NCBI GenBank assembly: GCA_913061145.1
Contig: CAJXUQ010000017.1
Coordinates: forward strand, 1 to 64,000
Reading direction: 5' to 3'
From: an uncultured Haliea sp.
Lineage (GTDB): Bacteria; Pseudomonadota; Gammaproteobacteria; Pseudomonadales; Halieaceae
Length of the DNA stretch: 64,000 nucleotides
Both the position numbers and the translations under genes were made by a program. This document shows positions 47,492-56,486 of the stretch, in pieces; the first letter of the stretch is position 1; every line of letters starts with the position of its first letter. The notes below the pieces were generated by a model. It was given only the letters and a program-made list of their open reading frames with translations. It ran no database searches and had not been told where the DNA came from.

Positions 47492-47572
47492 AAGTGTGCA
47501 AACTCGGGGTTGGTTCCAGACGATCATAGCACGCATACTACAGGCCCTTCCGCAGCAGACTGCCGGTTCATT

Positions 47573-48199
47573 ATGGAGTTGACCCAAGTTGTCTACAGCC
47601 TCGATCTTGTCGGTGTTGGGGTGTTCGCCATCAGCGGCGCCCTGGCGGCCGCAGAAAGGCGCCTCGATATTCTTGGGTTCCTGCTTTTTGGCACCGTCAC
47701 GGGTATCGGCGGGGGTACGCTGCGTGACCTGCTGCTGCACACGGGTGAGGTGTTCTGGATTGGAGATACGGCCTACCTGTGGATGTGCGTTGCGGCGGGG
47801 GTAGCCACCTGGTTTCTGGCGCACCTCTTTGTATCCCTGCACCGTGTGTTGCTTTGGGCGGATGCCCTGGGGCTGGCGCTGTTTTCCGTGCTTGGCACCC
47901 AGAAAGCGCTGGCCTTTGATGCGCCGGTGCTGGTTGCCATCGGGATGGGCATGATGACTGCGACCTTTGGGTCACTGATCCGCGACGGGCTGCTCGGTCG
48001 CCCGCCGGTGTTGCTGGAGCCGGATATCTACGTCACCGCGGCCGCCTTGGGAGCGGTGAGCTATGTCGCCCTGGATGCGCAGCCCTGGGGGCAGCAGATC
48101 GCGTTGCCGGCTGCCGTGGCGGCGGCCTTCGCGCTGCGTGCCGCGGCGATTCTCTTCGACCTGCGTTTGCCGAAATACCAGCCCAAGAGCTCCGTTTAG
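47573..48199 (+). CDS. TRIC-family (UPF0126) membrane channel protein
   Basis: Bacterial TRIC proteins are homotrimeric monovalent cation channels; the physiological role is unsettled. The 208-residue product has seven hydrophobic helices arranged as two repeats. The first repeat has the pore-lining motif TGIGGGTLRD near 41-50; in the second the glycines are partly lost (TFGSLIRDGLLG). ATG 47573 is preferred to the longer frame from 47219, which runs through the cti start region. Confidence 0.9.
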   Translation: MELTQVVYSLDLVGVGVFAISGALAAAERRLDILGFLLFGTVTGIGGGTLRDLLLHTGEVFWIGDTAYLWMCVAAGVATWFLAHLFVSLHRVLLWADALGLALFSVLGTQKALAFDAPVLVAIGMGMMTATFGSLIRDGLLGRPPVLLEPDIYVTAAALGAVSYVALDAQPWGQQIALPAAVAAAFALRAAAILFDLRLPKYQPKSSV

Positions 48200-48204
48200 G
48201 CCGT

Positions 48205-49122
48205 TCAGCCCTTGCCAGTCGGCTTGTTGGGGCCCGCCTGGGAGTCCTTCTCCACGTATTCGATGATCTTGCTGGCGATATCGATACCGGTGGCCTTCTC
48301 AATGCCCTCCAGGCCAGGAGATGAGTTGACCTCGATCACCAGGGGGCCATGATTCGAGCGCAGGATATCCACGCCAGCGAGATCCAGCCCCATCACCCGC
48401 GCCGCCTTGACCGCCAGTCGGCGCTCTTCCGGGCGCAGCTTGATCACCTCTGCAGTGCCTCCGCGATGCAGGTTGGAGCGGTATTCCCCCTTCACCGCTT
48501 TGCGCTGCATGGCGGCGATCACCTTGTCGCCCACCACGAAGCAGCGGATGTCTGAGCCGCCTGCCTCGCGGATGAATTCCTGTACCAGGAAATCCGAGCC
48601 GATACCGCGAAAGGCATTGATCAAGGCTTCTGCCGCTTTTTTGGTTTCCGCCAGCAGCACGCCATTGCCGTGCGTGCTTTCAGTCAGCTTCAGGATCAGC
48701 GGGGCGCCGCCCACCGATTCGATGAGCTTGTCGGTGGCGCGCGCCGAGTGCGCGTAGCTGGTCACCGGCTGGCCGATACCGCGCCGCGCAAGTAGCTGGT
48801 GCGCGCGGAGTTTGTCGCGCGAGCGGGTGATGGCGATGGATTCATTCAGAGAATACACGTGTCCCACCTCGAACTGACGCAGAACCGCGCAGCCGTAGGA
48901 GGTGATGCTGGCGCCAATCCGCGGAATGACGGCCTCGAAATCCAGCGCCTCGACCCGTTCGGCGGAGTGCTGGTAGATGACCGTCGGGTCGTTGGCGGTG
49001 ATGTTCATGTAGCACTTCAGCACATCAATGACACTGACATCGTGGCCGCGCGCCGCTGCCGCCTCTACCAGGCGACGTGTGGAGTAAAGCCTGCGGTTGC
49101 GCGACAGGATGCCAATTTTCAT
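48205..49122 (-). CDS. rimK: Ribosomal protein S6 alpha-L-glutamate ligase RimK
   Basis: RimK is an ATP-grasp ligase that adds glutamates to the C-terminus of ribosomal protein S6 and makes poly-alpha-glutamate. The 305-residue sequence follows E. coli RimK along its whole length, including [14 protein letters not shown], the ATP-binding [12 protein letters not shown] and the metal-binding [20 protein letters not shown] precedes ATG 49122. The rimB protease gene seen next to Pseudomonas rimK is not adjacent; instead a DegT-fold gene lies 72 bases upstream on the same strand. Confidence 0.94.
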   Translation of the reverse strand: MKIGILSRNRRLYSTRRLVEAAAARGHDVSVIDVLKCYMNITANDPTVIYQHSAERVEALDFEAVIPRIGASITSYGCAVLRQFEVGHVYSLNESIAITRSRDKLRAHQLLARRGIGQPVTSYAHSARATDKLIESVGGAPLILKLTESTHGNGVLLAETKKAAEALINAFRGIGSDFLVQEFIREAGGSDIRCFVVGDKVIAAMQRKAVKGEYRSNLHRGGTAEVIKLRPEERRLAVKAARVMGLDLAGVDILRSNHGPLVIEVNSSPGLEGIEKATGIDIASKIIEYVEKDSQAGPNKPTGKG

Positions 49123-49194
49123 AGGGTGCCCTTGTGAGCCAGAGGAATGTGTTACCGGCCTCTATGATAGCTGGTCTGGGGCGAGTTTGCGCGT

Positions 49195-50430
49195 TTAGGG
49201 TGCACCGTCGGCCTCAATGAAGGCCTCCAGCACCTGCTCCACATAGCGGCAGTCCTCGGCGGTCATCGTGGGGTGGCAGGGCAGCATGATGCCAAACTCC
49301 ATGATCTGGTCGCAGTTGGCCAGCCCCGCGGGATGCACACGGAAATCCCGGCCCTGCAGCATGGGCTGCCTGGTAATGTTGCCGGAGAAGATCACGCGGG
49401 AGAAGATACCGTTGTCCTCCAGATGTATTTGCAGCGCCTTGCGGCGCCAGCCGGTCTCGGGGCGAATCTGCAGCGGAAAGCAGATCCAGGTGGTTTCTGT
49501 CTCGGGCAGCGTCGTGGGGACGATGAACTTGTCAGCGTAGCGCTCGAAAAACCGGTAGTAACCCTGGAAACGCTCGTTGCGCAGGCGCCACAGTTCGTCG
49601 ATGCGGTCCATCTGGCCGATGCCGAAGGCCGCCCCGGCTTCATTGGGAATGAACCCGTAGGCCAGGTCCTCAAAAATGAACAGGGAGTCGTAATCGAGGT
49701 TATCCAGCTTTTCCAGAAAGCGTCCGTCGCTCTCGCTGACCTTGGTGCCGAACATGTACTTTTCTGACGAGCGGCCCCAGGCGCGCAGGCTGAGAGCGGC
49801 ATCCAGGTAGCGGTCATCATCGAAAAACACCATGCCACCGTTGCCCAGCGCGGTGATGATGTGGAAGATCGAAAAACTGGTTATGGAGATGTCGGCGCGG
49901 GTGGCGGTTTTGCGGCCGCGCAGGCTGCCGCCCAGCGTGTCGGCAGAGTCGTGCACCAGTAGCAGGCCGTGTCGGTCCGCGATGCTGCGCAGGATATCCC
50001 AGTCGCAAATGCCGCCGATGAGGTCCGGAACCAGCAACGCGCGGGTATTCTCGGTGATCATCTCCTCCACTCGGTCCACGAGAATCTGGTAGTCGTCCAG
50101 CCCTACATCAATGAACACCGGCTTGTAGCCCGCCTGGTAGATGCTGGCGACGTCGGTAGAGAAGGTGAGGGCAGGGGTGATGACTTCGGAGCCCGCCGGG
50201 AGGTTGAGCAGACGCATGGCAATCATCAGGGCCGAAGAACCGGAGTTGACCATGACCCCGTGACGCTTGCCCATGAAGTCCGCAACGCGGCGTTCGAACT
50301 CACACACACGATTGCCGGGCACCAGGCCCATCGGGTCGGCCAGCACCGCGTTCACATTGCTGATTTCTGCCTCGCCATACATCGCACCACCGTAGCGCAC
50401 GACACGTGGGGGGAGTTTGTTCTTGTTCAT
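49195..50430 (-). CDS. DegT/DnrJ-fold protein with His in place of the PLP lysine (ColD-like dehydratase?)
   Basis: The protein has the type I aminotransferase fold of sugar aminotransferases (DegT/DnrJ/EryC1/StrS). However, the residue aligned with the Schiff-base lysine is His190 (SFSIFHIIT), not Lys. ColD (GDP-4-keto-6-deoxymannose 3-dehydratase) has His188 at the same place, in SFYPAHHIT, and uses it as a base to remove a 3-hydroxyl. Asp161 (HDSADTLGG) remains to contact the cofactor ring. It is 411 residues. A deoxysugar 3-dehydratase, or a dehydratase of another keto substrate, is the best guess. GAGGAT precedes ATG 50430. Confidence 0.8.
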   Translation of the reverse strand: MNKNKLPPRVVRYGGAMYGEAEISNVNAVLADPMGLVPGNRVCEFERRVADFMGKRHGVMVNSGSSALMIAMRLLNLPAGSEVITPALTFSTDVASIYQAGYKPVFIDVGLDDYQILVDRVEEMITENTRALLVPDLIGGICDWDILRSIADRHGLLLVHDSADTLGGSLRGRKTATRADISITSFSIFHIITALGNGGMVFFDDDRYLDAALSLRAWGRSSEKYMFGTKVSESDGRFLEKLDNLDYDSLFIFEDLAYGFIPNEAGAAFGIGQMDRIDELWRLRNERFQGYYRFFERYADKFIVPTTLPETETTWICFPLQIRPETGWRRKALQIHLEDNGIFSRVIFSGNITRQPMLQGRDFRVHPAGLANCDQIMEFGIMLPCHPTMTAEDCRYVEQVLEAFIEADGAP

Positions 50431-50456
50431 GCTGATATCCTCAGTCGTTATCGGTT

Positions 50457-51395
50457 TCAGTAGCCCGCTTGCGTGTCGACCAGCCCCTGCAGGGGTTCGC
50501 CGCGAATAAATGCCTGCACATTGGCGATGAACGGCGCGAGTAGCCGCTGGGCCATATTGGGCCCGCTCCAGGAAACATGGGCACTCAGCCTGATCTTTGG
50601 ATGCCCGTAAATCCAGTGGCCCGCGGGCAGTGGCTCGGGGTCGACGACATCAAGAGAGGCCCGGGCCAGTTGGCCTGAATCCAGTGCGAGCCTCAATGCA
50701 TCCTGATCGACCAGTGCGGCGCGAGACACATTGATCAAATGGGCGCCGGGCTTCATCGTGGCCAGCGCCTGGGCGTCGATCAGGCCGCGGCTTGCAGGCG
50801 TAGCGGGCAGGGCGAGTACCACATGGTCAGCCGCCTGCAACAATTCGGTCAGGTGTTCCACCAGTTGTACACCGGTCAGGGGGCTGTCTCGGTAGGAGCG
50901 CACCTTGGCGATGACCTGCATGTCGAAAGCCAATGCGCGCCGGGCGACGGCTTCGCCAATCGCGCCGAGGCCCACAAGCCCGAGGGTTTTTTGCTCAAGG
51001 CAGCCGAGATCCGCCAGGTACCACGCCTCGGGCGGCTCATTGATCCAGCGTGTCGGCAGCTGTTTTTCATGGCAGAGCATCATCGCCAGGACCCACTCGG
51101 CCATGGGGGTGGCTGTGGCGCCACGAGAGCAGGTGAGCACGGCATCCCCAACCAGCGACAGGGGGAAATTATCAATGCCGGTACCCAGCACGTGAATCCA
51201 GCGCAGCCCCCGGCAGGCGCTCAGGAGTGAGGGGAGGTCGCCACTACCGGTCGCTGTACACAGCAGCACATCGGCAGCAAGGGGCTGTTGCGCGAGGCTG
51301 GCATCACTGGGCACTATAAGCACCTCAATCCCGTGCCCCAGAGCCTGGAGCTGGTCAACCAGGCCGGGGATGTTGGGTTGTAGTGCGATGCGCAT
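50457..51395 (-). CDS. D-2-hydroxyacid dehydrogenase
   Basis: NAD(P)-dependent oxidoreductase of the D-isomer-specific 2-hydroxyacid family, interconverting a 2-keto acid and a D-2-hydroxy acid. The Rossmann motif GLGAIG is at 142-147, and the catalytic Arg225, Glu254 and His273 are all present. Substrate is unknown. The frame is open to 51455, but ATG 51395 with GGAGA upstream fits the family; 312 residues. It is followed after 26 bases by the DegT-fold gene, likely in the same transcript. Confidence 0.88.
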   Translation of the reverse strand: MRIALQPNIPGLVDQLQALGHGIEVLIVPSDASLAQQPLAADVLLCTATGSGDLPSLLSACRGLRWIHVLGTGIDNFPLSLVGDAVLTCSRGATATPMAEWVLAMMLCHEKQLPTRWINEPPEAWYLADLGCLEQKTLGLVGLGAIGEAVARRALAFDMQVIAKVRSYRDSPLTGVQLVEHLTELLQAADHVVLALPATPASRGLIDAQALATMKPGAHLINVSRAALVDQDALRLALDSGQLARASLDVVDPEPLPAGHWIYGHPKIRLSAHVSWSGPNMAQRLLAPFIANVQAFIRGEPLQGLVDTQAGY

Positions 51396-51573
51396 GGCGA
51401 GTTCTCCGGTGAGTTTGCCTGTGGTTGAGGCGTGACTGAAATCAGTGCCGCCCACTGAAACCCTTTTATATCTGGCTCAGCGAGGCGAGGCCAGCGCTGG
51501 CGGGCTGCCCGGCGCAGAAAACAAGCAACGGTTCAGGTCACCGGCCCCGGTGCGGACAAACAGGAGAGTGTCG

Positions 51574-52020
51574 ATGACCAATATCGAACAATTGGTGGCC
51601 ATTGAGGCCATTCGCGCGCTGAAGGCGCGCTATTTTCGTGCGCTGGACAGCAAGGACTGGCAGGCCTTCGAAGCCGTGTTCGCACCGGACCTTGTTGCCG
51701 ACTTCCGCGCCGCGACGGGCGTCTATGATGACACCCTGCTGACCCACGGTGCGGCGGCCTATGTGGCGGGTCTCGCACCGGTTCTCGAGCAGGTGGTTAC
51801 CGTGCATCATGGGCACACGCCTGAGATCACGATTGAGTCACCGACAACGGCCGCTGGTGTCTGGGCGATGGAGGACAAGTTATGGCCTGGGCCGGGCTCG
51901 GCTCTGCCCTTTGCCTGGCTACACGGTTACGGGCACTACCACGAGCGCTACGTCAAACTGGATGGGCACTGGCATATTCAGGCGATACGGCTGAGCCGGC
52001 TGCGCGTGGACAGGGGGTAG
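51574..52020 (+). CDS. SnoaL-like (NTF2-fold) protein
   Basis: The 148-residue product has the SnoaL-4/NTF2-like cone fold, with the start typical of the family (IEQLVAIEAIRALKARYFRALDSKDW) and His residues in VTVHHGHTPEI. Such proteins can be small isomerases, dehydratases or binding proteins; no activity can be assigned. AGGAG at 51562-51566 and ATG 51574 define the start; the longer frame to 51445 lacks a ribosome binding site. It is divergent from the hydroxyacid dehydrogenase. Confidence 0.85.
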   Translation: MTNIEQLVAIEAIRALKARYFRALDSKDWQAFEAVFAPDLVADFRAATGVYDDTLLTHGAAAYVAGLAPVLEQVVTVHHGHTPEITIESPTTAAGVWAMEDKLWPGPGSALPFAWLHGYGHYHERYVKLDGHWHIQAIRLSRLRVDRG

Positions 52021-52049
52021 GGCTGTTGCGTCAGCCGCGCTGCAGCGGC

Positions 52050-52829
52050 TCATAGCGCAAATTGGGCCAGCAGGGCCGCGTGATCCGACAGGTCCCGCCA
52101 ATGCCCATCGCGCAAGCGCTGGCAGCTGATCGGTTGTACGCCACGGTAATAAATCCGGTCGACCGGAAACACCGGTGCCCATACCGGGAAGGTGCGTGCA
52201 TGCCTGCCCTGTAGCGCCAGGAAGGCTTCCTCGAGACCCAGCTGGGATTGCAGGTACTGCGCTCCGCGCTGGCGCCAGTCGTTGAAATCCCCGGCCAGGA
52301 TCAGGGGCTCGTCATGCGGGACGTGGGCCTCTATCCGGCGCACCAGCGTCGCCAGCTGTGTGCGCCTTTCGCGCTCGAGCAGGCCAAGATGCACACACAG
52401 TGTGTGCAGGCGGGTGCCCGAACCCGGCAGCGCCAGGACGCTGTGCAGGATGCTTCGGCTGGAGCGGGGAAACAGCGACACATCGATGTTCTCCGTGCTC
52501 ACGATGGGGAAGCGGCTCAGCAGGGCGTTGCCGTGATCCCCCTTACGGTAGATGGCATTGCGCGCGTAGGCGTAGTGCGGCCAGACCTGATCCGCCAGAT
52601 ATTCAAAATGCGGTTCTTCCGGGTAGCTGAAACGCTTCTGCCGTCGCGGACTGGCGTGCGCCCAGCCGTGTACCTCCTGCAGAAAAACCACGTCAGCGCC
52701 GGATTCCACGATTCGTTCACGAATGCCTTCCAGCACAAAGCGTCGGTTGCCAGTGCAAAACCCCTTGTGGATATTGTAGGTGAGCACGGTAACCTCCTGC
52801 CGTTTGGCGGGAGCAGGGTCATTTCGCAT
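52050..52829 (-). CDS. Endonuclease/exonuclease/phosphatase (EEP) family protein
   Basis: The fold is that of DNase I-like metal-dependent phosphodiesterases. Family motifs are present: LTYNIHKG, FLQEVHG (metal-binding Glu), LAGDFNDW and the terminal LSDHAALL with the catalytic His. Relatives include clsB-linked ybhP-type proteins and sphingomyelinase-like enzymes; the substrate is open. No signal peptide is seen. The start is uncertain: ATG 52829 is used here, with ATG 52853 and GTG 52874 in the same frame. Confidence 0.87.
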   Translation of the reverse strand: MRNDPAPAKRQEVTVLTYNIHKGFCTGNRRFVLEGIRERIVESGADVVFLQEVHGWAHASPRRQKRFSYPEEPHFEYLADQVWPHYAYARNAIYRKGDHGNALLSRFPIVSTENIDVSLFPRSSRSILHSVLALPGSGTRLHTLCVHLGLLERERRTQLATLVRRIEAHVPHDEPLILAGDFNDWRQRGAQYLQSQLGLEEAFLALQGRHARTFPVWAPVFPVDRIYYRGVQPISCQRLRDGHWRDLSDHAALLAQFAL

Positions 52830-52874
52830 CGATTGATCCAACGTCACAGGCATCTGGCTACTACGAGAGAGCAC

Positions 52875-53331
52875 CGCGTCAATTCACCGGCTGTTCAGCC
52901 GGCGAGACCAGAACGCTACCACACTTCTTCATGTTGGTCAGTGCAGGGACGCTTGCACGCCACGGCGGACGTCATGCGCGCCGGTCACAGGCCATGCCGC
53001 GGACGACAGCCCAGGGCGCGAACGCCAGTTTGCAGGCGAAAATGTGTCCGGCGCCCTGTAAAAACCGGCAAATCTGTAATTATCAAAAGAATCCACAACT
53101 GCGTATAATATATATTATGTTAAATAAAGGATTCGGACACACAGTTATGCACAGGCCGGTGCGGGCTGGCGCCCCCTGCTTGCCCAGGGCTGTGTTAATG
53201 AGAGCCAGCCACCAGGCGTGACAGCGATAGGTCGCGCAAGCGGATGACCTCACTGTCGGCTCACAGGTCGCTGGGATACACTGACGTTCTCGCGCCTGCA
53301 CCATGCGGCGATCACAAAGGAGGAACACGCA
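52875..53331. other. Intergenic region with promoter-like and palindromic sequence
   Basis: No convincing gene lies in these 457 bases. It holds an inverted repeat CCGGCTG/CAGCCGG (52887-52902), an AT-rich block (53060-53125), a perfect 14-base AT palindrome (53105-53118) and a Shine-Dalgarno AAAGGAGG (53316-53323) for the next gene. A 34-codon frame (53117-53221) has no ribosome binding site and no recognisable product. Its AT content differs sharply from neighbouring coding sequence. Confidence 0.5.
53080..53109 (+). promoter_or_regulatory. Promoter upstream of the UPF0178 / calcium ATPase genes
   Basis: TTATCA (53080-53085, 4/6), an 18-base spacer and a perfect TATAAT (53104-53109) overlap the left half of the AT palindrome at 53105-53118, so a protein bound there would block the promoter. 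The predicted leader is about 215 bases; I recognise no riboswitch in it. Confidence 0.45.
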
Positions 53332-53781
53332 CTGGATATCTGGGTTGATGCCGACGCCTGCCCGGGCATGGCGAAGGACATTCTGTTTCGGGCGGCCCGT
53401 CGCACCGGCCTGTGTTTGACCCTGGTGGCAAACCGTCCGCTACAAGTCCCTGCGGATGCGAATATCCGCTCGCTGCAGGTGAGCGCCGGTTTTGACGTGG
53501 CGGATGATGAGATCGTCAGGCTAGCGAAACCGGGAGACCTGGTCATTACCGCGGATATCCCACTGGCGGCCGAAGTGATTGCCCGGGGTGCCCTGGTGCT
53601 GACACCACGGGGTGAACGCTACACGACAGACAATATTCAGCCGAAACTCAATATGCGGGATTTCATGGACACCCTGCGTGCCAGCGGGATTCAGTCGGGC
53701 GGCCCGCCGGCACTCAACAATCAGGACAAACAACGCTTTGCCAACCAGCTTGACCAGATACTCGCCGCAACGCGACGCTAG
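53332..53781 (+). CDS. UPF0178 (YaiI, DUF188) protein, probable CTG start
   Basis: UPF0178 proteins have a PIN-like/NYN-like fold and no established function. Homologues begin with IWVDADACP. Here that motif is encoded upstream of the first in-frame ATG (53368), and no in-frame ATG, GTG or TTG is found near it. A CTG at 53332, placed 8 bases after a perfect AAAGGAGG (53316-53323), gives exactly the expected N-terminus and a 149-residue protein. Starting at ATG 53368 would remove the conserved aspartates of the motif. The P-type ATPase gene follows. Confidence 0.85.
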   Translation: MDIWVDADACPGMAKDILFRAARRTGLCLTLVANRPLQVPADANIRSLQVSAGFDVADDEIVRLAKPGDLVITADIPLAAEVIARGALVLTPRGERYTTDNIQPKLNMRDFMDTLRASGIQSGGPPALNNQDKQRFANQLDQILAATRR

Positions 53782-53833
53782 CCGCGGGAGCCTGCCCGCC
53801 GGGGCTGACGACCCTCGTCTGGCGAAGCCCTGG

Positions 53834-56461
53834 ATGCACCCTGTGGAGCACGTTGCAGAAGCGCTGGCTGTTGATCCCACGCGGGGACTGGCGGCAGTCG
53901 AACTGCGGCGTCGTCGACAGCATTTCGGCCCCAATGTCTTCCGTGAGAGCAAGCCACGCCCTGCCCTGTCGATTCTGCTGGCCCAGCTGCGGAGCATTGT
54001 CGTGTTGCTGCTTTTCGTCGCTACCGGGATGGCCCTGTTTATGGGCGACACCATAGAGGCGATGGCCATTGCGGTTGTTATCGCGCTCAATACCGTGTTG
54101 GGCTTCACCACGGAATGGCGGGCAACACGCTCCATGGAGTCGCTGCGACGTATCGCCCGGACGGAGACCACGGTGCTGCGTGGCGGGCGTGCGGAGCGCA
54201 TACCGGCCTCCGGGCTGGTACCCGGTGATGTGGTACTGCTGGAAGCCGGCGATGTGATACCGGCGGACCTCCGTTTACAGGCAGCCGCCCGGATGCAGGC
54301 GGATGAATCAGTGCTCACCGGCGAGTCACTTCCGGTACGGAAACAGGTCGACGCAGTTGCGGCAGAAGCATCGTTGCTGGAACGGCCGAATATTGCCTTC
54401 GGCGGCACCGCACTCACCCGTGGCAGTGGCAGCGGCCTTGTGGTTGCCACGGGAATGGATACCGAATTCGGCCGTATTTTCGCTCAGGTGAGCACCGCGC
54501 AGCCGCGCCAGACGCCGCTTGAAAAGCGCCTTGACGCGCTGGGCAAGCGTCTGGTGTGGCTGGTGCTGGTGATGGCCGTGATGCTGGCAGTGATTGGCGT
54601 CCTTACCGGTCGTGACCTCGCTCTCGCCATCGAGGTTGCGATTGCCCTGTCCGTTGCTGCGATCCCCGAGGGTCTGCCCATCGTGGCGACCATCGCGCTG
54701 GCTCGCGGCATGTGGCGCATGGCCCGACGCAACGCGCTGATTACCCGTCTGTCCGCGGTTGAAACACTCGGGGCGACCAGCGTTATTCTCACTGACAAGA
54801 CCGGCACCCTCACGGAAAACCGGATGACGGTAACTCAGGTGCTGCTGGCCGACGCGGATATCGGCTTCCAGAGCGAAGGAGACAGCACCGGGGACACGGG
54901 GGTAACTCGCCGCCTGCTTGAACGCGCAGCTCTGTGCTGCAACGCCTCTCTGGGTGACGAGGCCGAGGACGAGAAGCATGCGACGGGTGATCCCACGGAA
55001 CTGGCCCTGCTGGCTGCCGCCGCCCGACTGGGACTGGACCGCCCTGCTCTGCTGGCAGCCATGCCCGAGATTCGTGAGGAGCCTTTCGGTGCCGAAGAGA
55101 AGCGCATGGCCACGATCCACCGCGATGCCGATGGCGTTTTCGCCGCCGTAAAGGGTGCGCCAGAGAGTGTGCTACCACTGTGTCGTGCACAACAGCAGGG
55201 CGAAGCCGTGCATGACCTGGATGATGCGGGCCGCCAGCATTGGTTACAGCGTGCAGAAGATCTGGCAGCCACCGGGCTGCGCACGCTGGCGATAGCCGAG
55301 CGACGGCTCGCGTCTGAGCAGGACTCACCGTACAGTGACCTCGTGCTACTCGGTCTTATTGGCATGGAAGATCCCCCGCGCAAGGGCGTGAAAGAGGCCA
55401 TCGAACAGTGCCACGCCGCGGGGGTCACTGTGGTCATGGTGACCGGAGACCACGCGGCGACGGCCGCGCGAATCGCGCTGGACACGGGCATTGTCGCAGA
55501 GGGTCAGCCCCCCCGGGTTGTAGATGGCGAGGCCTTGCAGCAGGTCTTCGAAAGCGAGGCGACGGAGGAACTGCTGGACGTACGCGTGTTCGCACGTGTC
55601 ACACCGGAGCAGAAACTCAAGCTCATTGATCTGCACCAGCGCGCAGACCGGGTCGTCGCCATGACGGGCGATGGGGTCAATGATGCGCCAGCGCTGAAAA
55701 AAGCCGATATTGGTGTGGCGATGGGTATTCGGGGCACAGCCATCGCGCGGGAATCCGCCGCCATGGTGTTACAGGATGACGAGTTTCGCACGATTGTCGC
55801 TGCCATTGCGCAAGGTCGGGCGATCTTCAGCAATATCCGCAAATTCGTTGTTTATCTGATGTCCTGCAATATCAGCGAAGTGCTGGTGGTCGTGCTGGCG
55901 ACAGTCGCGGGTGCGCCATTGCCCCTGTTGCCCCTGCAGATCCTGTTTTTGAACCTGGTGACGGATGTGTTTCCGGCGCTGGCATTGGGTGTAGGGAAAG
56001 GTGCACCGGGTGCCATGCAACACCCGCCGCGATCCCCCGGGGAGCGTGTACTGATGCGCCAGCACTGGGTGCTCATCGGCCTGTATGCGGCACTGATTGG
56101 CTTGGTGGTACTGGGCGCGATGGCGGTCAGCCGTCTGATACTCGGTTTCGACGCCAGCAAGGCGGTGACCGTCTCCTTTCTCACCCTGACCCTGGCGCAG
56201 ATGTGGCACGTGTTCAATATTCGCGAGGACAGCGGGCGCTGGCTGCGCAATGAAATCACCGGCAACCCCTGGATCTGGGCGGCACTCGGGCTGTGCAGTG
56301 CACTTATCGCGGCTGCGGTGTACTTCCCCCCCCTTGCCGCGGTCCTGTCTCTCGTCCATCCCGGGCCCGATGGCTGGCTGCTGGTTGCGCTGGCGAGTGT
56401 GCTCCCGGTGTTGCTGGCCCCTCTCCTGCGCCGTCTGGCGCGGCGCTTCGGGTCACTGTGA
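53834..56461 (+). CDS. Calcium-transporting P-type ATPase (P-II, SERCA-like)
   Basis: The pump has all P-type signatures: TGES actuator loop, phosphorylation site DKTGTLTEN and hinge TGDGVNDAPALKKADIGVAMG, with about ten membrane helices. Residues matching both SERCA calcium sites are kept: the Glu of AAIPEGLP in helix 4, Asn and Glu of SCNISEVL in helix 5 and Asn, Thr and Asp of LNLVTD in helix 6. Ca2+ export is therefore likely, with Mn2+ possible. The frame is open to 53612 inside the UPF0178 gene; ATG 53834 is chosen because the family N-terminus starts near here, giving 875 residues. Confidence 0.9.
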   Translation: MHPVEHVAEALAVDPTRGLAAVELRRRRQHFGPNVFRESKPRPALSILLAQLRSIVVLLLFVATGMALFMGDTIEAMAIAVVIALNTVLGFTTEWRATRSMESLRRIARTETTVLRGGRAERIPASGLVPGDVVLLEAGDVIPADLRLQAAARMQADESVLTGESLPVRKQVDAVAAEASLLERPNIAFGGTALTRGSGSGLVVATGMDTEFGRIFAQVSTAQPRQTPLEKRLDALGKRLVWLVLVMAVMLAVIGVLTGRDLALAIEVAIALSVAAIPEGLPIVATIALARGMWRMARRNALITRLSAVETLGATSVILTDKTGTLTENRMTVTQVLLADADIGFQSEGDSTGDTGVTRRLLERAALCCNASLGDEAEDEKHATGDPTELALLAAAARLGLDRPALLAAMPEIREEPFGAEEKRMATIHRDADGVFAAVKGAPESVLPLCRAQQQGEAVHDLDDAGRQHWLQRAEDLAATGLRTLAIAERRLASEQDSPYSDLVLLGLIGMEDPPRKGVKEAIEQCHAAGVTVVMVTGDHAATAARIALDTGIVAEGQPPRVVDGEALQQVFESEATEELLDVRVFARVTPEQKLKLIDLHQRADRVVAMTGDGVNDAPALKKADIGVAMGIRGTAIARESAAMVLQDDEFRTIVAAIAQGRAIFSNIRKFVVYLMSCNISEVLVVVLATVAGAPLPLLPLQILFLNLVTDVFPALALGVGKGAPGAMQHPPRSPGERVLMRQHWVLIGLYAALIGLVVLGAMAVSRLILGFDASKAVTVSFLTLTLAQMWHVFNIREDSGRWLRNEITGNPWIWAALGLCSALIAAAVYFPPLAAVLSLVHPGPDGWLLVALASVLPVLLAPLLRRLARRFGSL

Positions 56462-56486
56462 GGCTGATCCTTTCGCCCGCCCCTGA

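Noticed and set aside
53117-53221. 34-codon frame in the 52.9-53.3 kb gap
   Set aside because: It lacks a ribosome binding site, hydrophobic helix or known motif, and its start lies inside the AT palindrome.
53110-53330. Possible riboswitch in the leader before the UPF0178 and calcium ATPase genes
   Set aside because: Manganese (yybP-ykoY) or ykkC riboswitches would suit such genes, but I could not find their conserved cores; a covariance search would be needed.
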